A DNA stretch of 64,000 bases, taken from NCBI GenBank assembly GCA_963738425.1, contig CAVTWT010000034.1, positions 1 through 64,000 on the forward strand. Direction: 5' to 3'. A model generated the notes under the pieces. It was not told where the DNA came from. It worked only from the letters and a program-made list of their open reading frames with translations, and did no database searches. The position numbers and the translations under genes were made by a program. Shown piece by piece: positions 54,074-62,171 of this stretch. Position 1 is the stretch's first letter. Each line of letters begins with the position of its first letter. Origin of the DNA: CADEEN01 sp963738425 (lineage in GTDB: Bacteria; Pseudomonadota; Gammaproteobacteria; Burkholderiales; Burkholderiaceae_C).

Positions 54074-55357
54074 GTGGCTGACACCGCGGCCGCTGCGCCG
54101 GGTGTGCGCGCCTGGAGCGTCGCGGCGCTGCTCGTTGCCATCAGTGACACGCTCGCCGCGCGCTTCGGCGCCTGCACCGTGCAGGGCGAGCTGTCGGGCT
54201 TCACGCGAGCCGCCAGCGGGCACTGCTATTTCACGCTGAAGGACGCTGAGGGAGCGGCGGCCTCGGTGCGCTGCGCGATGTTCCGCCGCGCCGCGTCGCT
54301 GCTCGACTTCACGCCGCGCGACGGCCAACAGGTCGAATTGCGGGGCCGCGTCGCGGTGTACGAGCCGCGCGGCGAGATGCAGTTCGTCGTCGAGTCGATG
54401 CGCGCCCTCGGTGCCGGCTCACTCTACGAGCAGTTTCTGCGCTTGAAAGCCAAGCTCGAGGGCGAGGGCTTGTTCGATGCGTCGAAGAAGCGCGAGCTGC
54501 CGGCGTTTGCGCCGCGAATCGGCATCGTCACATCGTTGGCCGGCGCGGCGCTGCACGACATGCTGACGACACTGGCGCGGCGCGCGCCGCAGGTGCGGGT
54601 GGTGCTCTATCCCTCGCTGGTGCAAGGCAATGAAGCGCCCGCCGCGCTGCTGTCGGCGTTGAATGCTGCCGCGCAGCGCCACGAAGTCGATGTGTTGATC
54701 GTTGCTCGCGGCGGCGGTTCGATCGAAGACCTGTGGGCCTTCAATGACGAGCGCGTCGTGCGCGCTGTGGCGGCGATGCCGATGCCCGTGGTCAGCGGCG
54801 TCGGCCACGAAACCGACGTCACGCTGTGCGACTTTGCGGCCGACCTGCGCGCGGCCACGCCGACGGCCGCCGCCGAACTGGTCGCGCCGGAGCGTGATGC
54901 TCTGCTGGGCGTGCTGGCCCAGACGGCGCGCCACATGCAGCGCAGCGTCGCGCGCCGCCTCGAGATGCAGGCGCAGCGGCTGGATCGCCTGGCGTTGCAG
55001 CTGGCGCGGCCGGGGCAGGCCGTGTCGCGGGCGCAGCAGCAGTTGCAGGCGCTGGCGTTCCGCCGCGAACGGGCACTGGCCCGTGCGATCGAGAGGCTCT
55101 CGGCATCAGCGACGCGGCTTCGAGAGCGGCTGCAACGCGTGACGACCGGGCGCTTGCACGCCGAGCAATCGCGCCTGGCCGCACTCGGCGGGCGCCTCGG
55201 CTCGCTCGACCCGACACGCGTGCTGGCGCGTGGCTACGCCTTCGTGCTCGACGAGCAACAGCACGCGGTGGTGTCCGCGCACAGCGTGAGCGCGGGTCAG
55301 CCACTTTCACTGCGCTGGCACGACGGCCAGGCCACTGTCCGTGTCGAAGGCGAATGA
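54074..55357 (+). CDS. xseA: Exodeoxyribonuclease VII large subunit
   Basis: A 427-residue nuclease subunit. An N-terminal OB fold (VQGELSGFTRAASGHCYFTL, VRCAMFRRAASLLDF, GRVAVYEPRGEMQFVV) is followed by the catalytic domain (RIGIVTSLAGAALHDMLTTL, ARGGGSIEDLWAFNDERVV, GVGHETDVTLCDFAADLRA, ATPTAAAE) and a coiled-coil region (about 285-390). The start is GTG 54074. The small subunit xseB is not nearby. Confidence 0.94.
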   Translation: MADTAAAAPGVRAWSVAALLVAISDTLAARFGACTVQGELSGFTRAASGHCYFTLKDAEGAAASVRCAMFRRAASLLDFTPRDGQQVELRGRVAVYEPRGEMQFVVESMRALGAGSLYEQFLRLKAKLEGEGLFDASKKRELPAFAPRIGIVTSLAGAALHDMLTTLARRAPQVRVVLYPSLVQGNEAPAALLSALNAAAQRHEVDVLIVARGGGSIEDLWAFNDERVVRAVAAMPMPVVSGVGHETDVTLCDFAADLRAATPTAAAELVAPERDALLGVLAQTARHMQRSVARRLEMQAQRLDRLALQLARPGQAVSRAQQQLQALAFRRERALARAIERLSASATRLRERLQRVTTGRLHAEQSRLAALGGRLGSLDPTRVLARGYAFVLDEQQHAVVSAHSVSAGQPLSLRWHDGQATVRVEGE

Positions 55358-55388
55358 CCCGGCTGGCAGGGTGCTCAGCGCGCATGCC

Positions 55389-55394
55389 TAGAAT
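55389..55394 (+). promoter_or_regulatory. Putative -10 hexamer (TAGAAT) of sodB
   Basis: TAGAAT lies 35 bp before the sodB ATG, giving a leader of about 29 nt with an AGGACA site. Confidence 0.4.
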
Positions 55395-55429
55395 CTGCGC
55401 CTTCCCGTCAAACACCACAGGACACGCTC

Positions 55430-56011
55430 ATGGAACACACCCTGCCTCCGCTGCCGTTTCCGATCGACTCGCTGGCGCCTCACTACAGCAAGGAAACGCT
55501 GGAGTTCCATCACGGCAAGCATCACAACGCGTATGTCGTGAACCTGAACAACCTGCAGAAGGGCACCGAGTTCGAAGCGATGGCGCTCGAAGACATCGTC
55601 AAGAAGGCCTCCGGCGGCGTCTACAACAACGCCGCGCAAATCTGGAACCACACCTTCTTCTGGAACTGCATGAAGCCCAATGGTGGCGGCGAGCCCGGTG
55701 GCGCTCTGGCGGCTGCGATCAAGACGAAGTGGGGCAGCTATGCCGCATTCCGCGAAGCCTTCATCAAGAGCGCTGTCGGCAACTTCGGCTCGGGCTGGAC
55801 CTGGCTCGTCAAGAAGGCCGACGGCAGCGTCGACATCGTCAACACCGGCGCTGCCGGCACGCCGCTCACCACCGCCGACAAGGCCCTGCTGACGGTCGAT
55901 GTGTGGGAGCACGCCTACTACATCGACTACCGCAACCTGCGTCCGAAGTTCGTCGAGACCTTCGTCGACAAGCTGGTGAACTGGACCTTCGCCGAAAACA
56001 ATTTCGGCTGA
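55430..56011 (+). CDS. sodB: Superoxide dismutase, Fe type
   Basis: A 193-residue Fe/Mn-SOD. Metal ligands lie in LEFHHGKHHNAYV (His27 region), NHTFFW (His74 region) and DVWEHAYYIDYRN (Asp and His near 157-161). FGSGWTWLV and AAQIWNHTFFWN are typical of the iron form. It is cytoplasmic (no signal peptide). A terminator follows. Confidence 0.96.
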   Translation: MEHTLPPLPFPIDSLAPHYSKETLEFHHGKHHNAYVVNLNNLQKGTEFEAMALEDIVKKASGGVYNNAAQIWNHTFFWNCMKPNGGGEPGGALAAAIKTKWGSYAAFREAFIKSAVGNFGSGWTWLVKKADGSVDIVNTGAAGTPLTTADKALLTVDVWEHAYYIDYRNLRPKFVETFVDKLVNWTFAENNFG

Positions 56012-56041
56012 TCCGTTTCGGCTCATCACAAAGCCCGCCCC

Positions 56042-56063
56042 AAAGCCCGCTCCAGCGGGCTTT
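56042..56063. terminator. Rho-independent terminator of sodB
   Basis: A 9-bp stem (AAAGCCCGC / GCGGGCTTT) with a 4-nt loop is followed by GTTGTTTGC. It could also end the convergent DUF192 gene. Confidence 0.8.
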
Positions 56064-56077
56064 GTTGTTTGCAGTTT

Positions 56078-56536
56078 CTACTTCGACGCCTTGAACAGCT
56101 CGCCAGCGAGTTTGGCGCCGGCCTTGACGCCGCGCTTGGCGAACCAGCCCTGGTTCATCTCCAGCACATAACGCACCGGCTTGGTCGAGCAATGGCTGTC
56201 TAGCGTCTGCGGTTTCATGTCGTCGATGTTGACCACCGTGCCGTCGTCGGCGACAAACGCGATCGACAGTGGCAGCAGCGTGTTTTTCATCCAGAAACAC
56301 TGCACCGAGGGCTGCTCGAAGATGAACAGCATGCCCTCGTGCTGTGGCATCTCGCGGCGGTGCATCAGGCCGGTGGCGCGCTGGTCCACCGTGGCGGCCA
56401 CCTGGGCGCGGATGTTGTGCATGCCGGCTTGCAACTGCACCACCGGCAGGTTCAGCTGCGGAGCCTCCTGCGCCAGCGGCGACAGGGAGAAAATTACCAA
56501 CAGGGTGCTGAGGGCCAGGCGATAGGTCAAACTCAT
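56078..56536 (-). CDS. DUF192 exported protein
   Basis: A 152-residue protein with an N-terminal signal peptide (LALSTLLVIFSLSPLAQ). DUF192 follows, with RATGLMHRREMPQHEGMLFI and FWMKNTLLPLSIAFVADDGTV as conserved blocks and the late RYVLEMNQGWFAKRGVKAG. DUF192 proteins are widespread and of unknown function, usually periplasmic. Confidence 0.87.
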   Translation of the reverse strand: MSLTYRLALSTLLVIFSLSPLAQEAPQLNLPVVQLQAGMHNIRAQVAATVDQRATGLMHRREMPQHEGMLFIFEQPSVQCFWMKNTLLPLSIAFVADDGTVVNIDDMKPQTLDSHCSTKPVRYVLEMNQGWFAKRGVKAGAKLAGELFKASK

Positions 56537-56635
56537 GGTGTGGGTGCCGGATGCGTCGGCCGATTATCGGTTGCCGCGTTCAACGCCAGGTCAAGCTTCC
56601 CGTGCACATGAACCAAGCAAGAAAGGCGACTGCGC

Positions 56636-57124
56636 ATGAGCGTTCCTTCCACCTGTGATCTGTGCGACGCGCATGAGGGCGATGCCGCGCTGCGCGTCCT
56701 GCCGCCGCTGTTTCGCGCCTTTGGCGGTGTTGAAGCGTTTCAAGGCGCTGCCGCGACGCTGCAGTGCTTCGAAGACAACTCGCTGGTGCGCGTTGCGCTG
56801 GAAGAAGCGGGCAACGGCCGTGTGCTGGTGATCGATGCCGGCGGCTCGGTGCGCTGTGCACTGGTCGGCGGCAACCTGGCGGCGATCGGCGCGAAGAACG
56901 GTTGGGCCGGCATCGTTGTCGACGGCTGCGTGCGTGACCAGGCCGAGATGGCCGCCTTGCCGATCGGCGTGCGCGCGCTGGCGCTGCACCCCAAGCGCAG
57001 CGAAAAGCGGGGCGAGGGTCGGCGCAATGGGTTCGTGCGCTTGCAGGGCGTGACGGTACGGCCGGGCGACTGGGTCGTCGCCGATGCCGACGGTGTGATC
57101 GTGCTCGACAAGGCGCCGTCGTGA
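56636..57124 (+). CDS. rraA: RraA family protein (RNase E inhibitor / HMG aldolase fold)
   Basis: A 162-residue RraA-like protein. GRVLVIDAGGSVRCALVGGNLAAIGAKNG and GIVVDGCVRDQAEMAALPIGVRAL match RraA, which inhibits RNase E. The same fold also includes HMG/CHA aldolases (G-D-x(20)-R-D motif; here GGN...RD), so an aldolase role cannot be excluded. The gap after it holds a genomic repeat. Confidence 0.88.
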   Translation: MSVPSTCDLCDAHEGDAALRVLPPLFRAFGGVEAFQGAAATLQCFEDNSLVRVALEEAGNGRVLVIDAGGSVRCALVGGNLAAIGAKNGWAGIVVDGCVRDQAEMAALPIGVRALALHPKRSEKRGEGRRNGFVRLQGVTVRPGDWVVADADGVIVLDKAPS

Positions 57125-57129
57125 GCGCA

Positions 57130-57180
57130 GCGCCGGGCCGCCCCAAGCGAGCGAACATCCCTTCGGGGGATCGACGGCTG
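57130..57180. repeat. Copy of the interspersed GC-rich repeat also found in moeA
   Basis: GCGCCGGGCCGCCCCAAG (57130-57147) matches the reverse complement of 11251-11268 at 17 of 18 positions. It is followed by a short hairpin-forming ATCCCTTCGGGGGAT. It lies between rraA and the next gene. Confidence 0.5.
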
Positions 57181-57203
57181 TACTCGGGCGTCGGGGGGCA
57201 CCA

Positions 57204-57725
57204 ATGATCGCAAAGAAACGCGTCGCGGCCGCGCCCGTGGAAGACCCCACTGAGGCCATCGCGCGCCAATGCCGCAGGCTGGTCACGCAGCGCGCAATGT
57301 TTGCCGCCGGCGTAGCGATGGTGCCCATCCCAGGCCTGGACTGGCTCACCGACGTCGGCGTGCTGGTCAAGCTGCTGCCCGAGATCAACCGCGCCTTCGG
57401 CTTGACGCCCGACCAGATCGAACAACTCGCGCCTGACCGCAAGCTCGTCGTCTACAAGACCCTCAGCGCCGGCAGCGGCATGCTGGTCGGCCGCATGGTC
57501 ACGCGCGAGCTGGTGATCCAGGTGCTCAAGGTCGTCGGCGTACGTCTGACGACGCAGCAGGCCGCCAAGTTCGTGCCGATCGCCGGGCAGGCGGTTTCGG
57601 CGATGCTGACCTTCGGCGCGCTGAAGTACGTCTGCGAGCAACACATCCGCCAATGCCAGGCGGTGTCACGGCAGTTGGCGCTGCCAGCCCCCGACATTCC
57701 GCTCGCCGAAAGAGTGGACAGTTAG
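57204..57725 (+). CDS. Hypothetical protein with hydrophobic segments (DUF697-like)
   Basis: A 173-residue protein. FAAGVAMVPIPGLDWLTDVGVLVKLLPEIN and a second segment near FVPIAGQAVSAMLTFGALKYV are moderately hydrophobic, a pattern seen in DUF697-like proteins that associate with the inner membrane. The assignment is tentative. ATG 57204 is used. Its stop codon TAG is part of the TAGAAT hexamer likely used by the tRNA genes. Confidence 0.6.
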   Translation: MIAKKRVAAAPVEDPTEAIARQCRRLVTQRAMFAAGVAMVPIPGLDWLTDVGVLVKLLPEINRAFGLTPDQIEQLAPDRKLVVYKTLSAGSGMLVGRMVTRELVIQVLKVVGVRLTTQQAAKFVPIAGQAVSAMLTFGALKYVCEQHIRQCQAVSRQLALPAPDIPLAERVDS

Positions 57726-57728
57726 AAT
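57723..57728 (+). promoter_or_regulatory. Putative -10 hexamer (TAGAAT) for tRNA-Pro
   Basis: TAGAAT overlaps the stop codon of the preceding gene and lies 11 bp before the tRNA-Pro 5' end. A clear -35 is not seen. Confidence 0.35.
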
Positions 57729-57739
57729 CGCAGCTTCGT

Positions 57740-57816
57740 CGGGGTGTAGCGCAGCCTGGTAGCGCAACTGGTTTGGGACCAGTAGGTCGCGAGTTCGAAT
57801 CCCGCCACCCCGACCA
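57740..57816 (+). tRNA. tRNA-Pro (anticodon TGG)
   Basis: A 77-nt cloverleaf with encoded CCA. The acceptor stem CGGGGTG pairs with CACCCCG, the anticodon arm is ACTGGTTTGGGACCAGT with anticodon TGG, and the T arm contains GTTCGAATC. Confidence 0.97.
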
Positions 57817-57839
57817 CCCCTCTTGCGTGCCCGCAGTCA

Positions 57840-57916
57840 CTGCCCGTAGCTCAACTGGATAGAGCACCAGCCTTCTAAGCTGGGGGTCGCAGGTTCGAGT
57901 CCTGCCGGGCAGGCCA
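57840..57916 (+). tRNA. tRNA-Arg (anticodon TCT)
   Basis: A 77-nt cloverleaf with encoded CCA. The acceptor stem CTGCCCG pairs with CGGGCAG, the anticodon arm is CCAGCCTTCTAAGCTGG with anticodon TCT, and the T arm contains GGTTCGAGTCC. It lies 23 bp after tRNA-Pro. Confidence 0.97.
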
Positions 57917-58125
57917 TCGCGACCTTGCTGCTCGAATCAGCATCCTGTGGCCGCGAATCATGCGCTGAGGCATCGCCATGGTTCGCCAGCGCACAGAGGC
58001 TCGGGCGCAAACGTCCTACGCTGAGCTTTGTCACTCCCGGTGCGACACCGGACGCTCGCGCCGTTTCGAAGCAAATCTGTCTGCTGGAAGTCGTGCAGCG
58101 ATTTTTGCAAAGAACTGGAGACGCC
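57917..58125. other. Intergenic region after tRNA-Arg
   Basis: Nothing coding is supported here. The stretch ends with an AACTGGAGAC ribosome site in front of ATG 58126. No repeat of the tRNA 3' end was found inside the window, so an attachment site is not supported. Confidence 0.4.
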
Positions 58126-58248
58126 ATGAGCTCGATGCACCCGTACGAAATCGGTCTCGACAAGAACGAAGCCACCTTCGTTGCGCGGTCGTTCATCGAG
58201 AACCCGGCCGGCGCCTGTCCGGGCCGCACTGCGCTGCCCGACGATCCG
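58126..58248 (+). pseudogene. Remnant of the 5' end of an acyl-CoA synthetase gene
   Basis: ATG 58126 with a good ribosome site opens MSSMHPYEIGLDKNEATFV and SFIENPAGACPGRTAL. This resembles the first 40 residues of AMP-dependent acyl-CoA synthetases (PYxxGLDKNxANYVPLSPLSFIERxAxVYPxRTA), with the PLSPL part lost and several odd substitutions. The rest of the ligase is missing. The frame runs straight into the downstream cupredoxin gene, which has its own lipoprotein signal, so this is probably a broken gene left at a deletion or insertion joint. Confidence 0.5.
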
Positions 58249-58269
58249 ATGCGGCGTCGCTGGCCTGCG

Positions 58270-59736
58270 ATGCGCAACGCTGATCGAACAGGGCTACCCG
58301 CCGCAATCGCAGTCGCGATCGCGCTGGGCCTGGCTGCCTGTGGTGACCGAACTCAGGGCGTGCCGGCGGCCGCCTCGGCGCCCACCGCTGTGGCAGCGGA
58401 CGACCCCTACGACACCGCGAAGATGGACTTCAAGGCGCCACCCGCGGTGCTGTCCAACGAGCGCCACAGCGGCCCGTTCGCCAGCGGCGATTCGCTCAGC
58501 ATGGACGCCACGGTCAAGCCGCTGGTGGCCGCGCCGGTGAAGGAGATCCGCCTCGACACCACGCACAAGATCATCGAGATCGCACCCGGTGTGAAGTTCA
58601 GCGCCTGGACCTTCGGCGACACCGTGCCGGGACCGGTGGTGCGCGCGCGTGCTGGCGACCGCATCAAGTTCACGATGAGCAACCGCTCCGACGAGCCGGT
58701 GCCGGGCTTGCGCATGACGGCCGCGCCGATGATGCATTCGATGGACTTCCACTCGGCGATGGTGTCGCCGCAGGACAAGTACCGCTCGATCGCGCCGGGG
58801 CAGACGATCTCGTTCGAATTCACGCTGCACTATCCCGGCGTCTTCATGTACCACTGCGGCACGCCGATGGTGCTGGAGCACATCGCCTCGGGCATGTACG
58901 GGATGATGATCGTCGAGCCACGCGCGGGTTACCCGACGAAGGTCGATCGTGAATACACGGTCGTGCAAAGCGAGTTCTACACCAAGCCCGACCCGAGCAA
59001 ACGCAAGGTCGATGGCCAGGCGCTGCATGTGCTCGACGGCGACCGGCTGCGCAGCAAGTTACCGACGTACACGGTCTTCAACGGCCGCTACAACGGCATG
59101 GTCGATGTGCCGCTGCAATCCAAGCCTGGCGAGCGCGTGCGGCTGTTCGTGTTGAACGCCGGCCCGTCCAACACCTCGAGCTTCCACGTCGTCGGCACGA
59201 TCTTCGACCGCGTCTGGTTCGACGGCAACCCCGACAACCAGTTTCGCGGCATGCAGACCGTGCTGCTCGGTTCGTCGAGCGGCGCCATCGTCGAATTCAT
59301 CATCCCCGAGGCCGGCAGCTACGTGATGGTCGATCACCATTTCGCCAACGCGGCGCAGGGCGCGGTGGGCGTCATCGCGGCGGGCGAGTCGGCGGGCGAC
59401 CCGGAGCACCACAACATCCCGGCCACGGCCACACCCACCGACGCGCAGGCGGTGGCGGGCAAGCTCGCGTTCGAATCGAAGTGTCTGGCCTGCCATTCGA
59501 TCGGCGGCGGCGACAAGCTCGGCCCCGATCTGTACGGCACCACGAAGCGCAACGACGACGCGTGGCTGACGCGCTGGTTGAAGTCGCCCGAGCAGATGAT
59601 GCAGACCGACGCCAAGGCCAAGGCGATGCTCGAGAAGTGGAAGATTCCGATGCCCAACCAGGGCTTGAGCGACGCCGAGATCAAGCAGTACCTGGCCTAC
59701 TTCAAGTGGGCCGACCAGAACGTGAAGAAACCATGA
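58270..59736 (+). CDS. NirK-like two-domain copper protein with C-terminal cytochrome c
   Basis: A 488-residue lipoprotein (lipobox LAAC, Cys24). Two cupredoxin domains follow. Type 1 copper ligands fit H156, C196, H204 and M209 (FMYHCGTPMVLEHIASGM); type 2 ligands fit H161, H195 and H356 or H357 (HSMDFHSA, VMVDHHF); D159 and H306 (FHVVGTIFD) fit the catalytic pair of NirK. A class I cytochrome c domain is fused at the end (CLACH 405-409, axial Met in IPMPNQGL). This matches NirK-cytochrome fusions that reduce nitrite to NO, but the copper loop (SAMVSPQDKYRSIAPG) differs from classical NirK, so another copper oxidase or reductase activity is possible. ATG 58270 is chosen; 58249 and 58126 are in frame. 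It overlaps the next gene by 4 nt. Confidence 0.82.
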   Translation: MRNADRTGLPAAIAVAIALGLAACGDRTQGVPAAASAPTAVAADDPYDTAKMDFKAPPAVLSNERHSGPFASGDSLSMDATVKPLVAAPVKEIRLDTTHKIIEIAPGVKFSAWTFGDTVPGPVVRARAGDRIKFTMSNRSDEPVPGLRMTAAPMMHSMDFHSAMVSPQDKYRSIAPGQTISFEFTLHYPGVFMYHCGTPMVLEHIASGMYGMMIVEPRAGYPTKVDREYTVVQSEFYTKPDPSKRKVDGQALHVLDGDRLRSKLPTYTVFNGRYNGMVDVPLQSKPGERVRLFVLNAGPSNTSSFHVVGTIFDRVWFDGNPDNQFRGMQTVLLGSSSGAIVEFIIPEAGSYVMVDHHFANAAQGAVGVIAAGESAGDPEHHNIPATATPTDAQAVAGKLAFESKCLACHSIGGGDKLGPDLYGTTKRNDDAWLTRWLKSPEQMMQTDAKAKAMLEKWKIPMPNQGLSDAEIKQYLAYFKWADQNVKKP

Positions 59737-60179
59737 GCGCGCTCGGCCGCTCCGAAGCGCTCATACCGGAGCGCCGCAAGCGCGGAGGTTGCCTGATGAC
59801 GGCGGCGCGCGCGGCGGTGGTCGCTGTGCTGAGCAGCATGCTGTGCAGCGCGAGCCTGGCGTGCGGTGCGTGTGCCGAAGACAAGGTCGCGGCGACGTAC
59901 GACCACGCGGTGGTCCGTCACGCCGCGGCCAGCGGCGACGTCGTGGTGTTCTGCGAAGTCGGCGGGCCGCTCGATGCCGCGCGGCTCAAAGCAGCGGCGC
60001 GCAGCGTGCGCGGCGTCAGGGCGCGCAGTGTGCGTGTGTCGGCGGAGCCGGCAGCGCTGTCGTTCGCGATCGGGCCGAAGGTCCAGTCGCCGCAGGCCGC
60101 CGTCGATCTCATGCAGCGCGCGGCCGCGCCGGGCACGCGCCTCACCATCGTGCAGCTGATGCCTTCGGCGACTCGATGA
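59733..60179 (+). CDS. Exported Cys-containing protein with HMA-like pattern
   Basis: A 148-residue protein starting with ATGA overlap. An internal ATG at 59796 starts a clear signal peptide (MTAARAAVVAVLSSMLCSA) with CGACAED just after it. The mature part (VVVFCEVGGPLDAARLKAAA, VRGVRARSVRVSAEPAALSF, SPQAAVDLMQRAA, RLTIVQLMP) follows the beta-alpha-beta-beta-alpha-beta order of heavy-metal-associated domains, but the usual metal CxxC is absent from loop 1. It may deliver or sense copper for the NirK-like enzyme (inference). The stop overlaps sdhB by 4 nt. Confidence 0.6.
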   Translation: MSALGRSEALIPERRKRGGCLMTAARAAVVAVLSSMLCSASLACGACAEDKVAATYDHAVVRHAAASGDVVVFCEVGGPLDAARLKAAARSVRGVRARSVRVSAEPAALSFAIGPKVQSPQAAVDLMQRAAAPGTRLTIVQLMPSATR

Positions 60180-60877
60180 ACCACGCCTTCCACATCTACC
60201 GCTACGACCCCGATAGCGACGCCAAGCCGCGCATGCAAGTCATCGAGATGGAAGTGCAGGGCAGAGACCGCATGCTGCTCGACGTGCTGCTGCGCTTGAA
60301 AACCATCGACCAGAGCCTGGCCTTTCGCCGCTCGTGCCGCGAAGGCATCTGCGGCTCGGACGCGATGAACATCAACGGCAAGAACGGCCTGGCCTGCATC
60401 ACCAACATGCGCACGCTGCCGACCACGGTGGTGCTCAAGCCGCTGCCCGGGCTGCCCGTCATCCGCGACCTGATCGTCGACATGACGCAGTTTTTCAAGC
60501 AGTACCACTCGATCAAGCCCTACCTCGTCAACGACGAGCCGCCGCCCGCGCGCGAGCGGCTGCAGTCGCCCGAGCAGCGCGACGAGCTCAACGGCTTGTA
60601 CGAATGCATCCTCTGCGCCTGCTGTTCATCGGCCTGCCCGAGCTACTGGTGGAACCCGGACAAATATGTCGGCCCGGCCGGCCTGCTGCAGGCCTATCGA
60701 TTCCTGGTGGACAGCCGCGACACCGCCACCGCCGAGCGCCTGGACAACCTTGAAGACCCGTACCGCGTCTTCCGTTGCCGCTCAATCCTGAACTGCGTCG
60801 ATGTCTGCCCGAAGAACCTGCTGCCCGCGGCGGCCATCGGCAAGATCAAGACAATGATGGTGCGGCGCGGCGTTTGA
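60176..60877 (+). CDS. sdhB: Stand-alone succinate dehydrogenase/fumarate reductase iron-sulfur subunit
   Basis: A 233-residue SdhB-like protein with all cluster ligands: 2Fe-2S in SCREGICGSDAMN (Cys54, Cys59, Asp62) and Cys74, 4Fe-4S in CILCACCSSACPSYWW, 3Fe-4S in CRSILNCVDVCPKNLLP. It is close to the SdhB of complex II. No sdhC, sdhD or sdhA lies on either side; instead it is coupled (ATGA) to the exported protein and the NirK-like gene. Either the true sdhB has moved here or this is a second copy with an electron-transfer job. Confidence 0.88.
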   Translation: MNHAFHIYRYDPDSDAKPRMQVIEMEVQGRDRMLLDVLLRLKTIDQSLAFRRSCREGICGSDAMNINGKNGLACITNMRTLPTTVVLKPLPGLPVIRDLIVDMTQFFKQYHSIKPYLVNDEPPPARERLQSPEQRDELNGLYECILCACCSSACPSYWWNPDKYVGPAGLLQAYRFLVDSRDTATAERLDNLEDPYRVFRCRSILNCVDVCPKNLLPAAAIGKIKTMMVRRGV

Positions 60878-60928
60878 GTCCGTGGCCCGAGTAACAACAC
60901 CCGGATGACGTTGCGCACCCACTAATCT

Positions 60929-60942
60929 GTTCGCTAGCGAAC
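60929..60942. promoter_or_regulatory. Perfect 14-bp palindrome upstream of the Crp/Fnr gene
   Basis: GTTCGCTAGCGAAC is its own reverse complement. It lies 22 nt before a TATAGT hexamer (60965-60970). A near-identical copy (13 of 14) stands at 63186-63199 with the same 22-nt distance to a -10-like hexamer. Confidence 0.6.
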
Positions 60943-61043
60943 CGAAGCTGCGGCGCGGTGCGCCTATAGTTGGGTTGGACAAAGCGATGCATCCGCATGG
61001 CATCGATCGCTCGCCGAATCCGCACTCCACGAGGCACGTGCCG

Positions 61044-61763
61044 ATGACCACTTCCCCCAACCCGCGAGCCAACCAGCTGCTTGCCGCGCTGCCCGAGGCA
61101 GAGTGGCAGCGCTGGCAGCCGCATCTCGAACCGGTGACGCTGACGCTCGGCCACGTGCTCTACGAGTCCGGCGACACCCTCGGCTACGTCTACTTCCCCA
61201 CCACAGCCATCGTCTCGCTGCTCTACGTGATGGAAGACGGCGCGTCAGCCGAGATTGCCGTCGTCGGCATGGAAGGCGTGGTCGGTGTTTCGCTGTTCAT
61301 GGGCGGCCTGTCCACGCCCAGCCGCGCCGTGGTGCAGAGCGCCGGGCAGGGCTTTCGGCTGCGCGCGCAGGTCATGAAAGACGAGTTCGACCGCGCCGGC
61401 CCGGTGCTGCACCTGTTGCTGCGCTACACGCAGGCGCTGATCACGCAGATGGCGCAGACGGCCGTCTGCAACCGCCACCACTCGCTCGACCAGCAGCTCT
61501 GCCGCTGGCTGCTGCTGAGCCTGGACCGCTTGCGGGGCAACGAGTTGGTGATGACGCAGGAGCTGATCGCCAACATGCTCGGCGTGCGCCGCGAAGGTGT
61601 CACCGAGGGCGCGCTGAAGCTGCAAAAGGCCGGGATGATCCGCTACGCCCGCGGCCGCATCACGGTGCTTGACCGACCCGCCCTCGAAGGCGCGACCTGC
61701 GAGTGTTATGCCGTGGTCAAGAAAGAGTACGACCGGCTGCTGCCGGCAAAGCTCGCGATCTGA
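61044..61763 (+). CDS. Crp/Fnr family transcriptional regulator
   Basis: A 239-residue regulator with an N-terminal cyclic-nucleotide-binding fold (about 25-130; VLYESGDTLGYVYFPTTAIV, VVGMEGVVGVSLFMGG) and a C-terminal winged helix with MTQELIANMLGVRREGVTEGALKLQ as the helix-turn-helix. It lacks the N-terminal Fe-S Cys set of FNR. ATG 61044 (MTTSPNPRANQ) was chosen; ATG 60987 is possible. A perfect palindrome and TATAGT lie upstream. Related genes are stress- or starvation-linked in Burkholderiales to my knowledge; the ligand is unknown. Confidence 0.87.
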   Translation: MTTSPNPRANQLLAALPEAEWQRWQPHLEPVTLTLGHVLYESGDTLGYVYFPTTAIVSLLYVMEDGASAEIAVVGMEGVVGVSLFMGGLSTPSRAVVQSAGQGFRLRAQVMKDEFDRAGPVLHLLLRYTQALITQMAQTAVCNRHHSLDQQLCRWLLLSLDRLRGNELVMTQELIANMLGVRREGVTEGALKLQKAGMIRYARGRITVLDRPALEGATCECYAVVKKEYDRLLPAKLAI

Positions 61764-61856
61764 GCCCACGCCGCGCGCACCCCGCGTGTGTGGCTCTCCA
61801 GACCGCATTGCACTGCCGTCCGTTCGGGGTCGCACGATCGCTGAACGACCACGCGC

Positions 61857-62171
61857 TCATGTCGCGTCCACACCCTCGCGGTGCAGTGCCGCGCGCAGGT
61901 GCTCGATTTCATCCATCAGCTCGAGCATCACGGCCACGCTTTGCAGGTTGGCCTCGAAGTCGCGCTGCAGGCGACGGATGCGGCGCACGCGCGCGAGTTC
62001 TTCGCCGCCGAAGCGCCAGGCCGGCTGCATGGCGACCGGTTGCAGCAATCCCTCATCGACCAAGACGCGCACGAACTCGGTCTCGGTGCCGCAGGCCGCC
62101 GCGAAGGCTTCGAGCTCCAGCGCATGGTCGTCAGCGACGCAGACACCAACGGCGAGTGAGGTCGTGTTCAT
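61857..62171 (-). CDS. cbpM: Chaperone modulator CbpM
   Basis: A 104-residue MerR-like helical protein that binds and inhibits CbpA. VDEGLLQPVAMQPAWRFGGEELARVRRIRRLQRDF and NLQSVAVMLELMDEIEHLRAAL match the family. It overlaps cbpA by 4 nt on the minus strand, the standard cbpAM order. Confidence 0.88.
   Translation of the reverse strand: MNTTSLAVGVCVADDHALELEAFAAACGTETEFVRVLVDEGLLQPVAMQPAWRFGGEELARVRRIRRLQRDFEANLQSVAVMLELMDEIEHLRAALHREGVDAT

Noticed and set aside
57840..57916. tRNA-Arg as an integration site for a genomic island
   Set aside because: No integrase gene and no direct repeat of the tRNA 3' end were found within the window. Only the acyl-CoA synthetase remnant hints at rearrangement.
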